Below, one piece after another: positions 38,201 to 50,111 of a DNA stretch of 64,000 nt. Source of the stretch: Carallia brachiata (Eukaryota; Streptophyta; Magnoliopsida; Malpighiales; Rhizophoraceae); assembly GCA_021464245.1 (NCBI GenBank), contig JADCRB010000114.1:248001-312000 (forward strand). The letters are read 5' to 3'. Made by a program: the position numbers and the translations under genes. The stretch's first letter is position 1; every line of letters starts with the position of its first letter. Under the pieces are notes generated by a model. The model ran no database searches. It was not told where the DNA came from and saw nothing but the letters and a program-made list of their open reading frames with translations.

Positions 38201-41200
38201 GTCACACTGTTATTGTGAATTCGATGTTCACCGTCACAATGCAAGTTATTGGGGACCATTTCGAACAAACACATTGTTTTGGCTTTGAGTAATGTTATAT
38301 AATAGTGTGATTTTAATACCTGAAGATGTTGGCCGATTATTGTTGGCATTTGTTTGATGTGTTATGGCAATGGCATGACCATTTCACGGGAATAAATAGA
38401 TGACACTAAAACACAGAAGAACACATAACAATTGTAGAGCAATAAACTGTTCATCGTGGAGATGTTGGCTCTAAGAAACTTCATATGTTATGATTTTATG
38501 CTGAAAGATGCTGGCAGAATATTGTACCATTTGTTTGATGTATGAGGGGAATGGCATGTTTTTGCATATGGATAAATATTCTATGTGCCATGAGATACAG
38601 AAGATAATGTGACAAATGTAAAACTCTGTGTATATTTTGCTGATGTCCTACATGAAGCCTGTAAGGTTGATTGATGGCTCAATGATTGATTCGAGAACTA
38701 ATTGGTAGACTCAGTGACCAATGGCATGTGTGTCTAGTGCCCTTCTGAAGATCCTCAAGGACAACAATGCCATAAGGATTGGGTTGAATCTGCTGTCCAT
38801 TTGGCACTTAAGCTAGATTTGGTGGTGCATGAACCAAAAGGTGGAAAATAATAAAAATAATGTGTATTAATGGGATGAAAGTTTAGCCTTTGAAATGTTA
38901 ACATGCAACTGCTTTCAGCTTCATTGTTCTTGGAATGTTTGTGTAATTGTTCTCCTTTTGGGTATTGAGTTTGATTGAATATCAGTTCTGTTGCAAATTG
39001 ACTTACAATTTTGATGACAGTATACTAATATTCCATATGAAACAGGTCTTACGCTCGCTGAATGACATATTTGATACACTATTGAAAGCACTATCAGATC
39101 CTTCTGACAAGGTAATTTTCTTTGTTAGCACTATACTTCAATCTTTAACAATTTTGGTCAGCCTCTTCTTTACTCATTCTTTACTCATTTTTCTTTGTCA
39201 AAATCATAACCAGTTTACATCTGGAGCTGCAGCCACCTTTTTTCTTTTTTCAAACATTAGTTTGCGTCATTGTGTGCATGTGCATGAAGAGTGGCTTGTA
39301 CTGAATTTTTGTGTTTTTTTTGCCAATAATAAATATCTCTCCAGGTGGTACTGCTGGTTCTTGAGGTTCATGCATGCATAGCTCAAGATCCACAACACTT
39401 CCGCCAACTTCTTGTTTTCTTAGCGCATAATTTTCGTGTTGACAATTCTCTTCTCGAGAAGTGAGTGTTTCTCTGCTTGTTTTTTTTTCCCTAATCCTCG
39501 TAATCTAATTGCCGTGTTGGTGTAACTTTACAATAACTCCAGATGGTACCTTATTTACTTTATACAAATCATCTCTTTGTTCCTTAGGCGTGGTGCTTTG
39601 ATAATCCGACGACTCTGTGTACTCTTAGATGCTGAAAGGGTCTATCGAGAACTCTCCACGAATATTAGAGGGGGAGGTAGACTTGGATTTTGCATCAATC
39701 ATGGTTCAGGTATAGTAACTTTCTTCAAATTGACCTACAGTGCTGGATGTGGCAATATTCTTTGAGGGCCTATTCATATTTGATAAAATGGAGCATCATA
39801 AAAGGTTGGACCTCCTAACGTTACCTTATGTATCATAGCTGTTCAAAATTGGCCAAATTTCTTTTTAGAAGTTTTTCTTTTTTCAATTCTACCGTTCATT
39901 TCTACTCATCCTGTTGTTGTACTTTCTTCAGGCACTAAATTTAATTTTACTCACAACCTCTGAATTAGCTGAGCTTCGAGATCTTTTAAAACAATCACTG
40001 GTGAATGCTGCTGGGAAAGACTTATTTGTTTCCTTGTATGCCTCATGGTGCCATTCACCTATGGCAATTGTAAGCCTTTGCTTGCTAGCACAGGTATGGA
40101 GCTTTGTCTAGGTGTCCTCTTATTTTCAAATCTTTTCTTGCTCATTCCATGAACAGTTTCATTAGCTCCTCCATTTTCCATTTATAAGTTTCTTGCAGTT
40201 GTGTTTATTTGATTTTTTTTCCCACAGACATACCAGCATGCAAGTGCTGTGATCCAGTCACTGGTGGAGGAAGATATCCATGTCAAATTCTTGGTTCAGC
40301 TGGATAAATTGATTCGTTTGCTAGAGACACCAATTTTTGCTTACCTTAGATTGCAGGTGCAAAATTGGAAAAAGAGTTTGTGTGTCTATATCTTCTTCAT
40401 GGAAACTATGTACAAGCGTATGCTTTTTCCACAGGGGATAGAGAGACCTTTATGTGGTTAATATTCTCTGATTGTTTTCTTTTCCTCTCTCATATTATTT
40501 TGATGCTTTAATTTTGCATGGCCATCTCCTACTGCTGGGGATGCAAATTAATATGCTGATTGAAGTCCACTTTTTGTGCAGTAATAGTTTCCTCTGATTT
40601 AAATTGTTGTTGCTTGCAAGTTTTTCTTTGCATTGCATTTCCTTCTTAACTGATCATGATGATGTGACCTCTTGTCTCCCTCTGGTGTCCCATGTGAAAA
40701 TCTTCAGTAGGATGTTTTGCATCCACAATGGAGGCCCATAATGAGAAACATATGTGATCTTTTGTATGACGTTGTTGGTCTTGTGAAGCTGCTTGCATGA
40801 TTTATGATTTGACGTTCCTTGGCTGCTTATTGTCATTTGAGAACAAATTGATTTGTCTGTTTTCTATGGCCTTACATTATTTGATTGAAACATTTTCTCA
40901 AGTTTCTTATAAATTTGTGGTTCTTGCAGCTTCTTGAACCTGGAAGACATACATCATTATTAAAAGCCTTGTATGGACTTCTCACGTTACTTCCTCAGGT
41001 GCATTTGAAGTCGCATGCCGCTTTCGTTCAAACTTCCTTTTCTTTTTTTCATCATTGTTTTCGTAAGACTGGAATTTCCACGTGCAGCACAATAACGCTT
41101 TGTGTGTGTTTCTATGTCTTTTGTATGAGAATAGGTCTTTAATAGAAATGTTTCTTGGCCATAGAGAAAAATTGGAATGAAAATTTAATTGCATGTCATT

Positions 41201-42064
41201 TTCTATTCCAAACTTTGTCAGCAAAAAATTATAGATCTTTGGCTATTTGTTTATAGAACTTATATGTGGCACTATGTGATTCTTTCTTTGAATGCAGCAA
41301 AGTGCTGCTTTTAAGATATTATGGACTCGTTTGAAAGCTGTGCCTTCATATTCCTTCAATGGTGAGCAAGTCAAGCGAACATCTTTAGGCAACCCCTATT
41401 CCCAAATTTTACACCATATTCCCAGCGGATTACAGATCCCTGAGGATGGTGATGCCAACCAGGATGTTGCGAATTCGAGTTCGCATAATGGAATTAACTT
41501 TTCTTCAAGGCTCCAGCTGTTTGAGCAAATGCAGCACCAACATCGGATGCACGCAAAAGCACAGGCTCAATCGCGCAATAATTCAACTTTGTCAAAGGTT
41601 TGCATTTCTTTTGTCTGCTTTGTGATTTTTATTGTTTTCGCTTCATTATTTATTTTAGGAATTAAATTTATGGTAGAGTTTTTTGAAATGAGCCCGAATG
41701 AAGAGGTTTGACTTGGTACATTTTAGTAACATTAATGACTTTAACTAGTGTGGTTTTTTGGACATTGTATGTGGTTCTTGATCAAAAATTCCTTGGTTGA
41801 GCGCAGATTATAAAATGGAATAGATAATGAAGATTTGTTTGCATTTGTTGCAGAATTGTTTGTCCGGGCCTATAATGGCAGAGGACTGATGTTCCTCCCC
41901 AGTGTCAAAAATGTTGCCCGCCCTACCTATTTGGCAGAGAAGTAGCTCATTATCCATCTGTTCTTTGTGCCTTACTTGGAAATTCTTGTTTTCTGAAGGA
42001 TGCACAAAGACCAGAGGAACCCCGACGACAACCTACTGTAGCTGACATGAGCGGGCCTCTTTGA
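34630..42064 (+). CDS. VAC14: VAC14 homologue, PI(3,5)P2 scaffold (disrupted as read)
   Basis: HEAT-repeat scaffold of the Fab1/PIKfyve-Fig4 complex that makes PI(3,5)P2 on vacuolar/endosomal membranes. Twenty GT-AG exons start at 34630, 34866, 35126, 35863, 36043, 36240, 36375, 36600, 36970, 37296, 37513, 37735, 39046, 39345, 39588, 39932, 40228, 40930, 41298 and 41999. The protein begins MADTLNVIPASILRNLSDKL and carries the family's most conserved stretches (SRVRYYACEALYNIAKV, SADSDANVQSAAHLLDRLVK, DIDMLGFLPDFLDGLFNML, CHSPMAIVSLCLLAQ, LVQLDKLIRLLETPIF). Exon 15 (39588-39709) carries +1, -1 and +1 indels within about 30 bases, net +1, so the frame as read ends at TGA 39961-39963. The last exon has an in-frame TGA (42062-42064) where the family has Ser; the conserved ending RSSRRAPGQLQL then runs to TAG 42101-42103. 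In the family frame the protein would be about 727 aa. Identity is very secure; functionality is uncertain. Confidence 0.9.
35242..35273. repeat. (GT)16 microsatellite in VAC14 intron 3
   Basis: Sixteen GT units shortly after the exon 3 donor. Likely length-polymorphic and usable as a marker. Confidence 0.85.
37817..39045 (+). other. Long VAC14 intron 12 with internal duplication
   Basis: 1229-bp intron. Two diverged direct copies start 'gatgttggccgattattgtt' (about 38327) and 'gatgctggcagaatattgta' (about 38507). Both continue with 'catttgtttgatgt' and an 'aatggcatg' segment. No gene or mobile-element ends are visible. Confidence 0.45.
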
Positions 42065-42103
42065 AGATCGTCTAGGAGAGCTCCAGGACAGTTGCAACTT
42101 TAG

Positions 42104-43254
42104 CTCTGTTGATGCGCTGTCTTGAACAATGGGGCAATTGTACTCATTATACAACAGCAGCCATGGATGAGATCCCATAAAACTTGTAAAATTGTATATC
42201 GTAGATTGTTCTGTTAAAATTTCTGTAGGCTGCGATTGGGATTGTCAAAAACTGGGTTTTGAATTTAGATTAAGCTCGGGTTTTCCTGGGCTTTTCTTTC
42301 CTCTGTATTGGGGAAAAAAAAAAAAAGAAAAACACTTGTACCTGCAAGCCCTCCTGGTTCTGTTTTTTTTTTAAGCTGAAAACCATGAGGGCAAGAGCAA
42401 AATATTTTATAGAATCTGGTTGGTTTTTGCGTCTACCTCAGTCGTTACCTTATCAACTAGTATTAATCTCATTCCTCAATCTTCTGTTGACAAATATGAA
42501 CATTAAAGTGGCTGATTCTCAAAGAAACAGTCAAAACTCCACAACAATCCAGCAACTTTCTGGTTTTTTTTTGGCTGTAACTTTTCTTTTCTACTTGTTT
42601 TCGTTGAAGGTGACAAAAATTGACTTAATTTTGAATTACTCTCATTTAATCTGTCTGAATCTAACCTGATACTAACCTGATCTGGTCTGCATTGATTGAA
42701 AGCTAAGATCATGTAACTTTACCTATCAAAACCGAAATAACTCAAATTCTAAATAGCCCAAGTTCAAAATGACCTTAAACTTAATAATTCAAAAGCTAAA
42801 ACACCTAAAATTCGATAAATTTAAAACCCAAGTAATTTAAGACTTGAGATATTTATTAAAGGGGCGATGAGGTTTTTTTGTCTGAAAGTCATGATATTTA
42901 AAAATTTATTAGATTCTAACTAATCCAGTTTGAATCGGGTAGACCCATTAAAGGAACAAAACTCTCTCAGTGCCTATTTTCTCTATACACAAGGACTCGA
43001 ATTCGAGATCTTATTTAAGGGGAATCAAACTCTCGTCACTTGAACTGACAGACGTTGATTGAGGTGATATTCAAATGACCTGAAATTCAAAATAATTAGA
43101 CTCGAAGCCGACTTTATCCGTACGTTTGCCACCTTCAGTTTTTGCTCTGAAAAGAGGGAGAAAAACAGCTAAAAGACGAGATTCACGATGTAATTACAAG
43201 ATCAGAAGCTGAAACATCTAGTTTACACATCTCCTTGCCGTCCAAAAACGGTGT
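42104..43254. other. Convergent spacer between VAC14 and the ankyrin gene
   Basis: The two genes end toward each other about 1.15 kb apart. The VAC14 3' UTR occupies the left part. On the minus strand at about 42890-43050, 'cgaattcgagtcc' resembles a pol III box B and could be an old SINE, but no target duplication was found. Confidence 0.4.
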
Positions 43255-46200
43255 TTACAGGGCATAGATCTTCTCCATGTCAGAGTTGTAGTCATCAATA
43301 TCAGATACATTGGCTGAGTAAAACGACCATGAGAAAGACTTGCTTCCACTTGCCCTTTTTATTCGTCTCTGGGAGTCGCGAAATGGTCCAAAGTGTTGTC
43401 GGAACACAAAGTAGCACATACTTGCGAGTGTTCCAACGAGAATCGGAGTTCCCATCACAGTGATGGTTACAGCCATCCATTTATGATTTCCCACAACTAC
43501 AAAAGCTATAGACAGGAAAGCCCCACAAGTGCAAGCACAAGCAGCCCACATTAGCTTGTTGACCACGGAAACAACCTGCTTCTGGGCCCTAGTGTCCCAA
43601 GCCACCAGAGTTATCTGAACCACAACGACAGCGAGCGATATGAAGAGTGATGTTGCATTTAAAAGGCAGAAAACTCGAAAACCGATATTGTCAGCGATGT
43701 TAGCCTTCCCTGCCTCATTTCCGACCTTGAAATATTGGCCGGGCAAGTTAAAAATAGCCAGGAATGCAATTGAGGCAAAAAGAGTAGCAACAACTGTGAT
43801 AGAGTTGGTGGTGTTCTGGACAGCTTCTCTGTGGAGCTTCCTCAGTTCTTTGGCAATCCCAGAAACTCGTCGATTAGTTTTTTCGTTTTGTATGAGTTGT
43901 GAGTGCACCTCATGCTTTATATCACTTACAGTCCTCTTAAGTTCCATTGCTTCGTCTGCTTGACCAACATACCTAGCATGCTTGGCACCAGCCTCTGTGA
44001 GAGCTTCCTTAATTTCCAATGCAGATTCACCATATTGGAGTTTATCCGCCAAATCCATTGCTGTTTCACGTTGATTATTGATGGAGTTGACTTCAATAGA
44101 TGTGTAAGCTAGCAAAAGGCTTACTATCTGGAAAACAGAGAATAGGGTATTAGTAATGTGGCTGACAAGCACACGTCATATTCATATAAAGATTGACAGA
44201 AGCTATTTTCACTCCTACTCTGTTTTTGATGTTATGCTTAGGCTTCTTTTGCTGAAAGGATGAAGAGTTGTGCATGCTTCGGAGAACTGTGTGATAAGTG
44301 GTACTTCATAGAGCTTAAGTTGGACTGAATAAATGTTGACATCCATGCAGTTGTGTACTGCACTAAATTACCTCTTTTACAAAATAAATTCTTCATTCAC
44401 TACGTATGTGTGCTTATGATATGAACCAGGGACAAAGCAGGTGTCAAGGCAATCAAACTGATAAAAAAAAAAAAAAAAAACCGGTTGATTAGAGAGCATA
44501 CATGTGGTGGAAGGGTGGAGGGATTACAAACTCATGAAGTTTAAATTTCAAAGCTAAGTTAGATCTTTACTTGTAACTCTATCCTGCACTAAGCAAATAA
44601 GGAAAGAATGTTGACTGTTTAACACTTGCACCGTCAATGATTCAAGCTTAAAGCATTTAGCATTGATCAGGTACTTGGATCCTAAATCCTAAAATAGAGA
44701 TAAATAATCAAGATTCTGCAACGTCTTTTTAGGTAATTTTCTCATCTAGTAGTATAGTGACCTGAAATTTAGATTCCAGCATGAAAAATGAGCTCATTAG
44801 AATCTGATATTCTTCAAACTATAATGGCCCCTACTGCAGATTATTTTGCTCTCGTATTTCTACATCCTTGGCCACCTTGTTCACCCCTCCTAGGTACTAT
44901 GAAAACTTAAGGAGAACATCTAACTGAAACCTGGCATTCCAGCCACAACAAAAGTTTTGAGAGGAATTGAGCACTTCATGATCCACTTCAGCCAACGTAC
45001 AATCAAAGCTGGTCATTACAATACATTTTTCACTGTAGACGAAAGGAGATAGCCAATGATAATGATGATCCCATATGAAAAGAAAATATGCCTCATCATT
45101 ATGTTAAAGTACCTGTGGACGGGATTTCCTTGTAGCAATATGCACTGCTGTGTTTCCCTTCTTGTCACGCTCGTTCAGTATTGAATGGTCAGCGAGCAAA
45201 ATTTCTTCTACTACTGATGTACTATGGCCTTTTACAGCCATATGGAGAGCTGTTTGGCCTTTCTTATCTTTGATGCTGACAATTCCTGGATCACGTTCTA
45301 TAAGTGCTTTCACCATATGAAGAAGGCCATACCTTGCGGCCGTGTGTAATGCAGTTTTCCCATTTTTCCTCACAATTCTTATTGAGCTGGCATCAACGTC
45401 CAATATGGCATTCACCACATCCAGATGATCTTGAACAGCTGCTGAATAAAGGGAGCTAGTATTTGAAGAGTCGCATAGCTTGCAAAGTTCAGGCCAAATG
45501 CTCAAAAGTTGCTTAACAATACCTAAAACCAATAGTTAATGCTGTCACAAGTTAGTTAACCAGCCAACCAGTAGTAGTACAGGCACAAATACCATAGGCA
45601 CATGCAAAAGAGAAATCATATATGAAGCTAAAATTTACGAAATCGCACAATCCTCTAACGGTAAGTATGCAATTGCACCCCCTCCCTATCCAGTAAGTAA
45701 ACCATCTCTAGATAGCCCCAAAGCTCACGAAATTCAACTTCCGTTACAATTCAGCAATATTCAGCGGTATGAACAGGTGTTGTCAAGCAAATAGAAAAAA
45801 AAATGTGCTGCAAGAGACCATTGCAGAGGTATAATTGCTGAAAAGACGACAAGATTATAAGATGAAGACCTCCAGGAGCACAAGTACACTGACATATAAC
45901 ACACTCATATGCACATTGAAACTGACACTCACCTAAAGGGATTCCAAAAAAAAAAAAAAAATCAGAACCCATTTGAGCTCATAGATGTCCAAATTGTTTT
46001 TGTTCCAATTTTAGAAAGAATCATGCACCACTTTCCAATTATTTGATTCTTATTCCTACACAGAAAAAACCTATCTCAATTAAACATAATCAAATCGCTT
46101 CCTTCTCATCATAGAAGTGAATGCAATTCTAGTTCACATAATCACTTAAGAAAATTAGAATCCAACTAATTTTTGAAAAAAAAAAAGAGAAAAAAGAAAT

Positions 46201-46655
46201 AATTTTTTGAAAAAAAAAAGAGAAAAAAGAAATAAAAACCCAGATCATATTTATGAACTTTAAACACAGTCAGACCAAAAACTGAAGACACAAAAATTGG
46301 ACCAAAAAAAAAAAAAAGTGAAGATCAGAATCATACCTAAGTGACCCTTCTTAGCTGCAACATGAAATGCATCCATATCAGACTTGGACCTGATCTTGAC
46401 AACCTCCACATCACAAAACTTGATCAAATAACTGAAGATACTTTCCATATCATTCTCTGCAGCTATGTACAACGCAGTCTCCCCTGCATCATTCTGCAAA
46501 GCCATTAGATCAGAAACTGGGGAGGACCCGTTAGAGGGCTCATCTCCTGTCAGCTTCTCAACAATCTGTTTTAGAGATTCAACGTCGCTTGATCGCACGG
46601 CTAAGAAGAATGATTGGTGGGTTATGAACCTCAGTGACTTTGATGATGACTCCAT
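43255..46655 (-). CDS. Ankyrin-repeat membrane protein with PGG domain (ITN1-like)
   Basis: Three exons with GT-AG introns: 46655-46337, 45522-45113 and 44127-43255, phases consistent, 533 aa. The start MESSSKSLRFITHQSFF is conserved in the closest Arabidopsis relative that I recall (At2g01680). Ankyrin repeats fill about residues 10-300 (NDAGETALYIAAEN, DMDAFHVAAKKGHLG, NGKTALHTAARYGLL, KGQTALHMAVKGHS, KGNTAVHIATRKS). The PGG domain follows (EAVQNTTNSITVVATLFASI ... NLPG, about 344-372), then three further hydrophobic segments and a basic, Ser-rich tail ending in a short acidic stretch. Such proteins sit in the plasma membrane or endomembranes. ITN1 is linked to salt/ABA responses, but that function need not apply here. 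No lesion seen. It is the tail-to-tail neighbour of VAC14, as I recall for Arabidopsis. Confidence 0.95.
44128..45112 (-). other. Intron 2 of the ankyrin gene
   Basis: 985-bp intron, AT-rich, with a poly-A run at 44462-44480. Nothing nested was recognised. Intron 1 (45523-46336) is similar and contains a roughly 36-bp tandem duplication in A-rich sequence at about 46165-46238. Confidence 0.6.
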
Positions 46656-47282
46656 AACAAGCTCACAACTTTTATCAATTCTGTAGCTTGTTTTCTTTCT
46701 CTACTTCATGAAAATATCTAAAGAGAAAGAGAAAGACTCTCCCTTTTGTTTGTCAATGGAGAAAAGACCAGCTAGGAAAGATTATCAGACCAAGAAGACC
46801 ACTTTTTTCTCTAGAAAGATTCCAGCTTTGAAGGTTTCTTCTTTTTTTATGCAGTTGCCTGTTGCCCACATGTGAAAGGGCTATGTGAGACTATGATTCC
46901 TCCCACTAAAAAATGTTCTCTTTTTCTGATTTGAAAGAGGACAGATAATTCACCATAGAGAAGAATGCAATGGTGATAACAGATAACAATGAAGAAAATT
47001 TGTGGTGGTGGCCTATTGATTGGTAGCATTTGGCTATGAAGCAATAAAGTTGGTGCCTGATGGCCATCAATCATGGAGTCAACCAAATTGGGACCATGTT
47101 GTGATTTTACTTATTTTATTTTATTTTATTTTATTTTATTTTTTTGAATAATTGAGTGTGAATGTGCAATTAAAGGAACCGACTCTGCTTGGCCGAGTTG
47201 GCCAGTAGGGCATTCTCTCGTGAGGATAATTACCGTTAAGTATCTCTCATCTAGAGGAGTTTTCACTTAAGAAGGCTGAAGG
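46656..47282 (-). promoter_or_regulatory. Upstream region of the ankyrin gene
   Basis: A CT/GA-rich stretch just upstream of the ATG is a plausible leader. I could not fix a TATA box. A (TTTTA)n-like run lies at 47108-47142. The left target duplication of the next transposon ends at 47282. Confidence 0.3.
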
Positions 47283-47884
47283 CATAGTTTTAAAAATCGG
47301 ATCGGTTATTGAACTGGTAAGAAGACTGGGTTAGTGGTTTAGCGGTCCAACCGAAAAACCGGCGGTTGAACCGGCGGGTCAATTCTGATTTGATAAAATA
47401 ATAATTAATACTTATAATTTTTCATTTTTTAATAACAAACAATGAGTATAATCATAAAAAATAGAATATGAGTCTATTTAAATTTAAAATAAAATTAAAA
47501 TACAAAATATTTATGATAATTTTTTAATTAAATAAATTAATAAAGTATAAATATCAAAAATAAAATATTATAGAACTATTAATCGAATATTCATATATAA
47601 AAATAAATATTATAGAGTCAATATATAATTCAAAAATATTACATTTTTCATTAATATAAATAAGTATTATTTATTCTCATTTTTAATCTAAAAAAATAAA
47701 TAAAACGACGTCGTTTTGATCAAGATGACATGGTTGCCGGTTCACCGGTCCGACCGGCCGGTTCACCGGTTTTCGGGCGGTTCATTTCCTGTTCCGGTTT
47801 TATCAGTGAATCGGACCGGTCCGACCTCCGGTTCACCGGTTTTCCGGTCCGACCGGCCGGTCCGGTCCGGTTTTTAAAACTATG
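47283..47884. mobile_element. hAT-like non-autonomous DNA transposon, copy B (inverted)
   Basis: About 602 bp, clearly the same element as 23246-23879 but in reverse orientation: the same CATAG...CTATG ends, CCGG-rich termini, an 'acgacgtcgtttt' palindrome and an AT-rich core. It is flanked by GCTGAAGG at 47275-47282 and 47885-47892. The short frame inside it (47730-47924) is repeat sequence and not a gene. Confidence 0.8.
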
Positions 47885-47892
47885 GCTGAAGG

Positions 47893-48455
47893 ATTTGTAT
47901 TTATTTTATTGCAAAATCTTTTAACTTATTTTTTTGTTTTTTTAATAATTAATTGATAAACTATTAATTATTTTATCTGTAAAAAAATTTACACATAAGA
48001 GGACTAAACATTTTTTTGGACACAAGAAGATTAACATTTTATTATTTATTTCGTTATATATGTATTTGTAATTTCATTTGAGTGAGATTTGAGATTATGC
48101 ATAATAAAAATACGCAATCGAAATTATAAGAGAATTTTTAAATTGACTCAATTAAAAAGATAAGTAAACTTAATCCAATATATATATATTTTTTGAGAGA
48201 AAAAGTTAATCTAATATTAAATGTGAAAGAACAAAAAAATTAAATGTGAAAAAAAAATGTGAAAGAAGAAAAAAATGTTATCTAATTGAAAAAATAAAAC
48301 AGTCTTTGACATAAAATCATGTGTACTAAATGCCAAAAAAAAAAATCATTAAGTATAACAAGCACAAAGATTGTAATAATATAATACTTTCCATCAATAT
48401 ATATATATATATAATACTTGAAAATAGATATGATAGACTCCTTCCGTCCATCAGC
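47893..48455. other. Intergenic, nothing recognised
   Basis: Very AT-rich with (TA)n runs near 48181 and 48399. No coding signal. Confidence 0.4.
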
Positions 48456-48466
48456 TTCTTATGATT

Positions 48467-48498
48467 CTGGTCTTTAAAAAAAAAAAAAAAAAAAAAAA
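48467..48498 (+). mobile_element. Poly-A micro-insertion with target duplication
   Basis: A 32-base insert, 'ctggtcttt' plus a long A run, lies between two copies of TTCTTATGATT (48456-48466 and 48499-48509). This is the product expected of an extremely 5'-truncated non-LTR retrotransposition event. Confidence 0.6.
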
Positions 48499-48509
48499 TT
48501 CTTATGATT

Positions 48510-48555
48510 GATTTTATTGTGAGATCTGCGGTGATTTTATTGTGAGATCTGCGGT
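48510..48555. repeat. Perfect 23-bp tandem duplication
   Basis: The 23-base unit beginning 'gattttattgtgagatctgc' occurs twice head to tail (48510-48532, 48533-48555), directly beside the poly-A micro-insertion. Confidence 0.9.
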
Positions 48556-49820
48556 GATAACACTCATGGGGACATCTGCAAGATTGCATCGGATGATTAC
48601 CCTTATTTTGTTTGGTTTCTCTGCGCAAATTATATTTATATTAGCTAGCTTTTCAGGATGTGAGATCCCTCTGACCAAGTCAACAAATATAATGATTTTT
48701 TTGTTGTCAACTACCGCTACACCAAATTTCATTTTCTTCTGCAGGAAAGGGACCGTAACAATGCTGATAGTTGCAGTGATTTTATTTATAACGTAAAATT
48801 ATGAATTTAAATTTTTATTTATTTAATAAAATTATATATATATATGTGATCTTATAGGATTATAAATAATATGGTGATATTTGTTGGATAGTTTGAAATT
48901 TACTTATTAAAAAATTTAATATAAATAATTTGACTTATTTTATAAAGAATTAAGTATGATTCGTTTTAAATATATTTTGCCGTGACTCCTACTAATTCCT
49001 TTTTTTTATTTTAACAGAAAAAACAAAGAAAGGGACAGCAAATTCAGCTACACGTTTACCTTAACGTTGAGCCAATTGGCCGTCTTATCCTCCAATCAAC
49101 AGGCATAAATATCCTTCACCTTGATGTCTATCGTCAACCGCTTCTGCATCACAAAATGGGAAAGAGTATCTTAATTGCAATCTATATAGTATATAATTAT
49201 TTTATTCACTTGTAACTTTTTGGACATTGAAACATTCTGCGTGTATTTTCACTCATTTTATTTTTCCCAATCATCAATAAAATAATATAATATATCATGT
49301 CAAAAAAAATCAATAAAATAATATAGTGCTGGCACCATATTTAATTTATTGAGTAAAATTCAATCAATTTGTGGACCCTTATTTGGGCTGCAATTAAGGA
49401 TGAATTTCGAACCTGCACTTTGAAAATTATATTTTTTTTTTCATGTCGAAAAATAAATTCAAAGTACAAATAGAATTCTCTACTCAAAATATTTATATAA
49501 ACAAAAAAAAAGCAAATAAATTTGATTTATTATCATAAAATAAAAAAGAAAGAGAGAAAATGGCATCAGAAAGAAAATATGGGAATGTTAAAACGTGTGA
49601 AATAAATATTATTTCTTGATAAAAAAATATTGCCTGAAGGGAAATTTGATGTTTTTTTTCTTGTGTCCTAGCTCTCTAGTTAAAATTGGTAAGCATATGT
49701 CAACTCTAGATACTGCAACACAATATTTTTAAGAAAATAAGGATACAAATATGAAGACTCAGAGGGGCATATGCCAGATGGATTGCCATCAGCGCAAAAG
49801 GATGTAACCCCCTTCAATCA
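48556..49820. other. Intergenic with a coding-like relic
   Basis: 48556-48750 has balanced composition. On the minus strand it reads MKFGVAVVDNKKIIIFVDLV and on, which is coding-like but not recognised; frames break at both ends. 48760-49820 is AT-rich with nothing supported. The left target duplication of the next element is 49821-49840. Confidence 0.3.
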
Positions 49821-49840
49821 AAGGGCACTTGGGTCGAGCA

Positions 49841-50091
49841 CTTTGGATTATAGTCTGAATCATATTCAGTTAACATTTTGGTGTTAGTTGGGTGTAGTCT
49901 CAGTCTAGTAATTTTTCTTCGGGCTTTATGCTCGATTCTTTTATAGTCAGTTGGACTATATTATATGTAGGTCATGTGTGCCGATTCTCTCTTCTATTTC
50001 ACGCAGATTTTTTCGATCACTTCGGGTCGGTCCTTTGTATGTTTTCACCAAGTATTAATGTAATGGATCTGTTTCAGTCAAAAAAAAAAAA
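49841..50091 (+). mobile_element. 5'-truncated LINE copy (3' end only)
   Basis: About 250 bp ending in a poly-A, with 'agtattaatgtaatggatct' just before the tail as in plant L1 3' ends. It is flanked by a perfect 20-bp duplication, AAGGGCACTTGGGTCGAGCA at 49821-49840 and 50092-50111. Perfect flanks suggest a recent insertion. The open frame at 49928-50248 crosses the poly-A and is not a gene. Confidence 0.85.
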
Positions 50092-50111
50092 AAGGGCACT
50101 TGGGTCGAGCA

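Noticed and set aside
41852..41890. Alternative last VAC14 exon (NCLSGPIMAED)
   Set aside because: It has an acceptor, but the next acceptor at 41998 gives the conserved ending, so this is probably intronic or a minor splice form.
47730..47924. Frame within the CCGG-rich repeat
   Set aside because: Translation of transposon terminal repeats (RPAG/FxSGF patterns), seen also in the inverted copy at 23253-23444.
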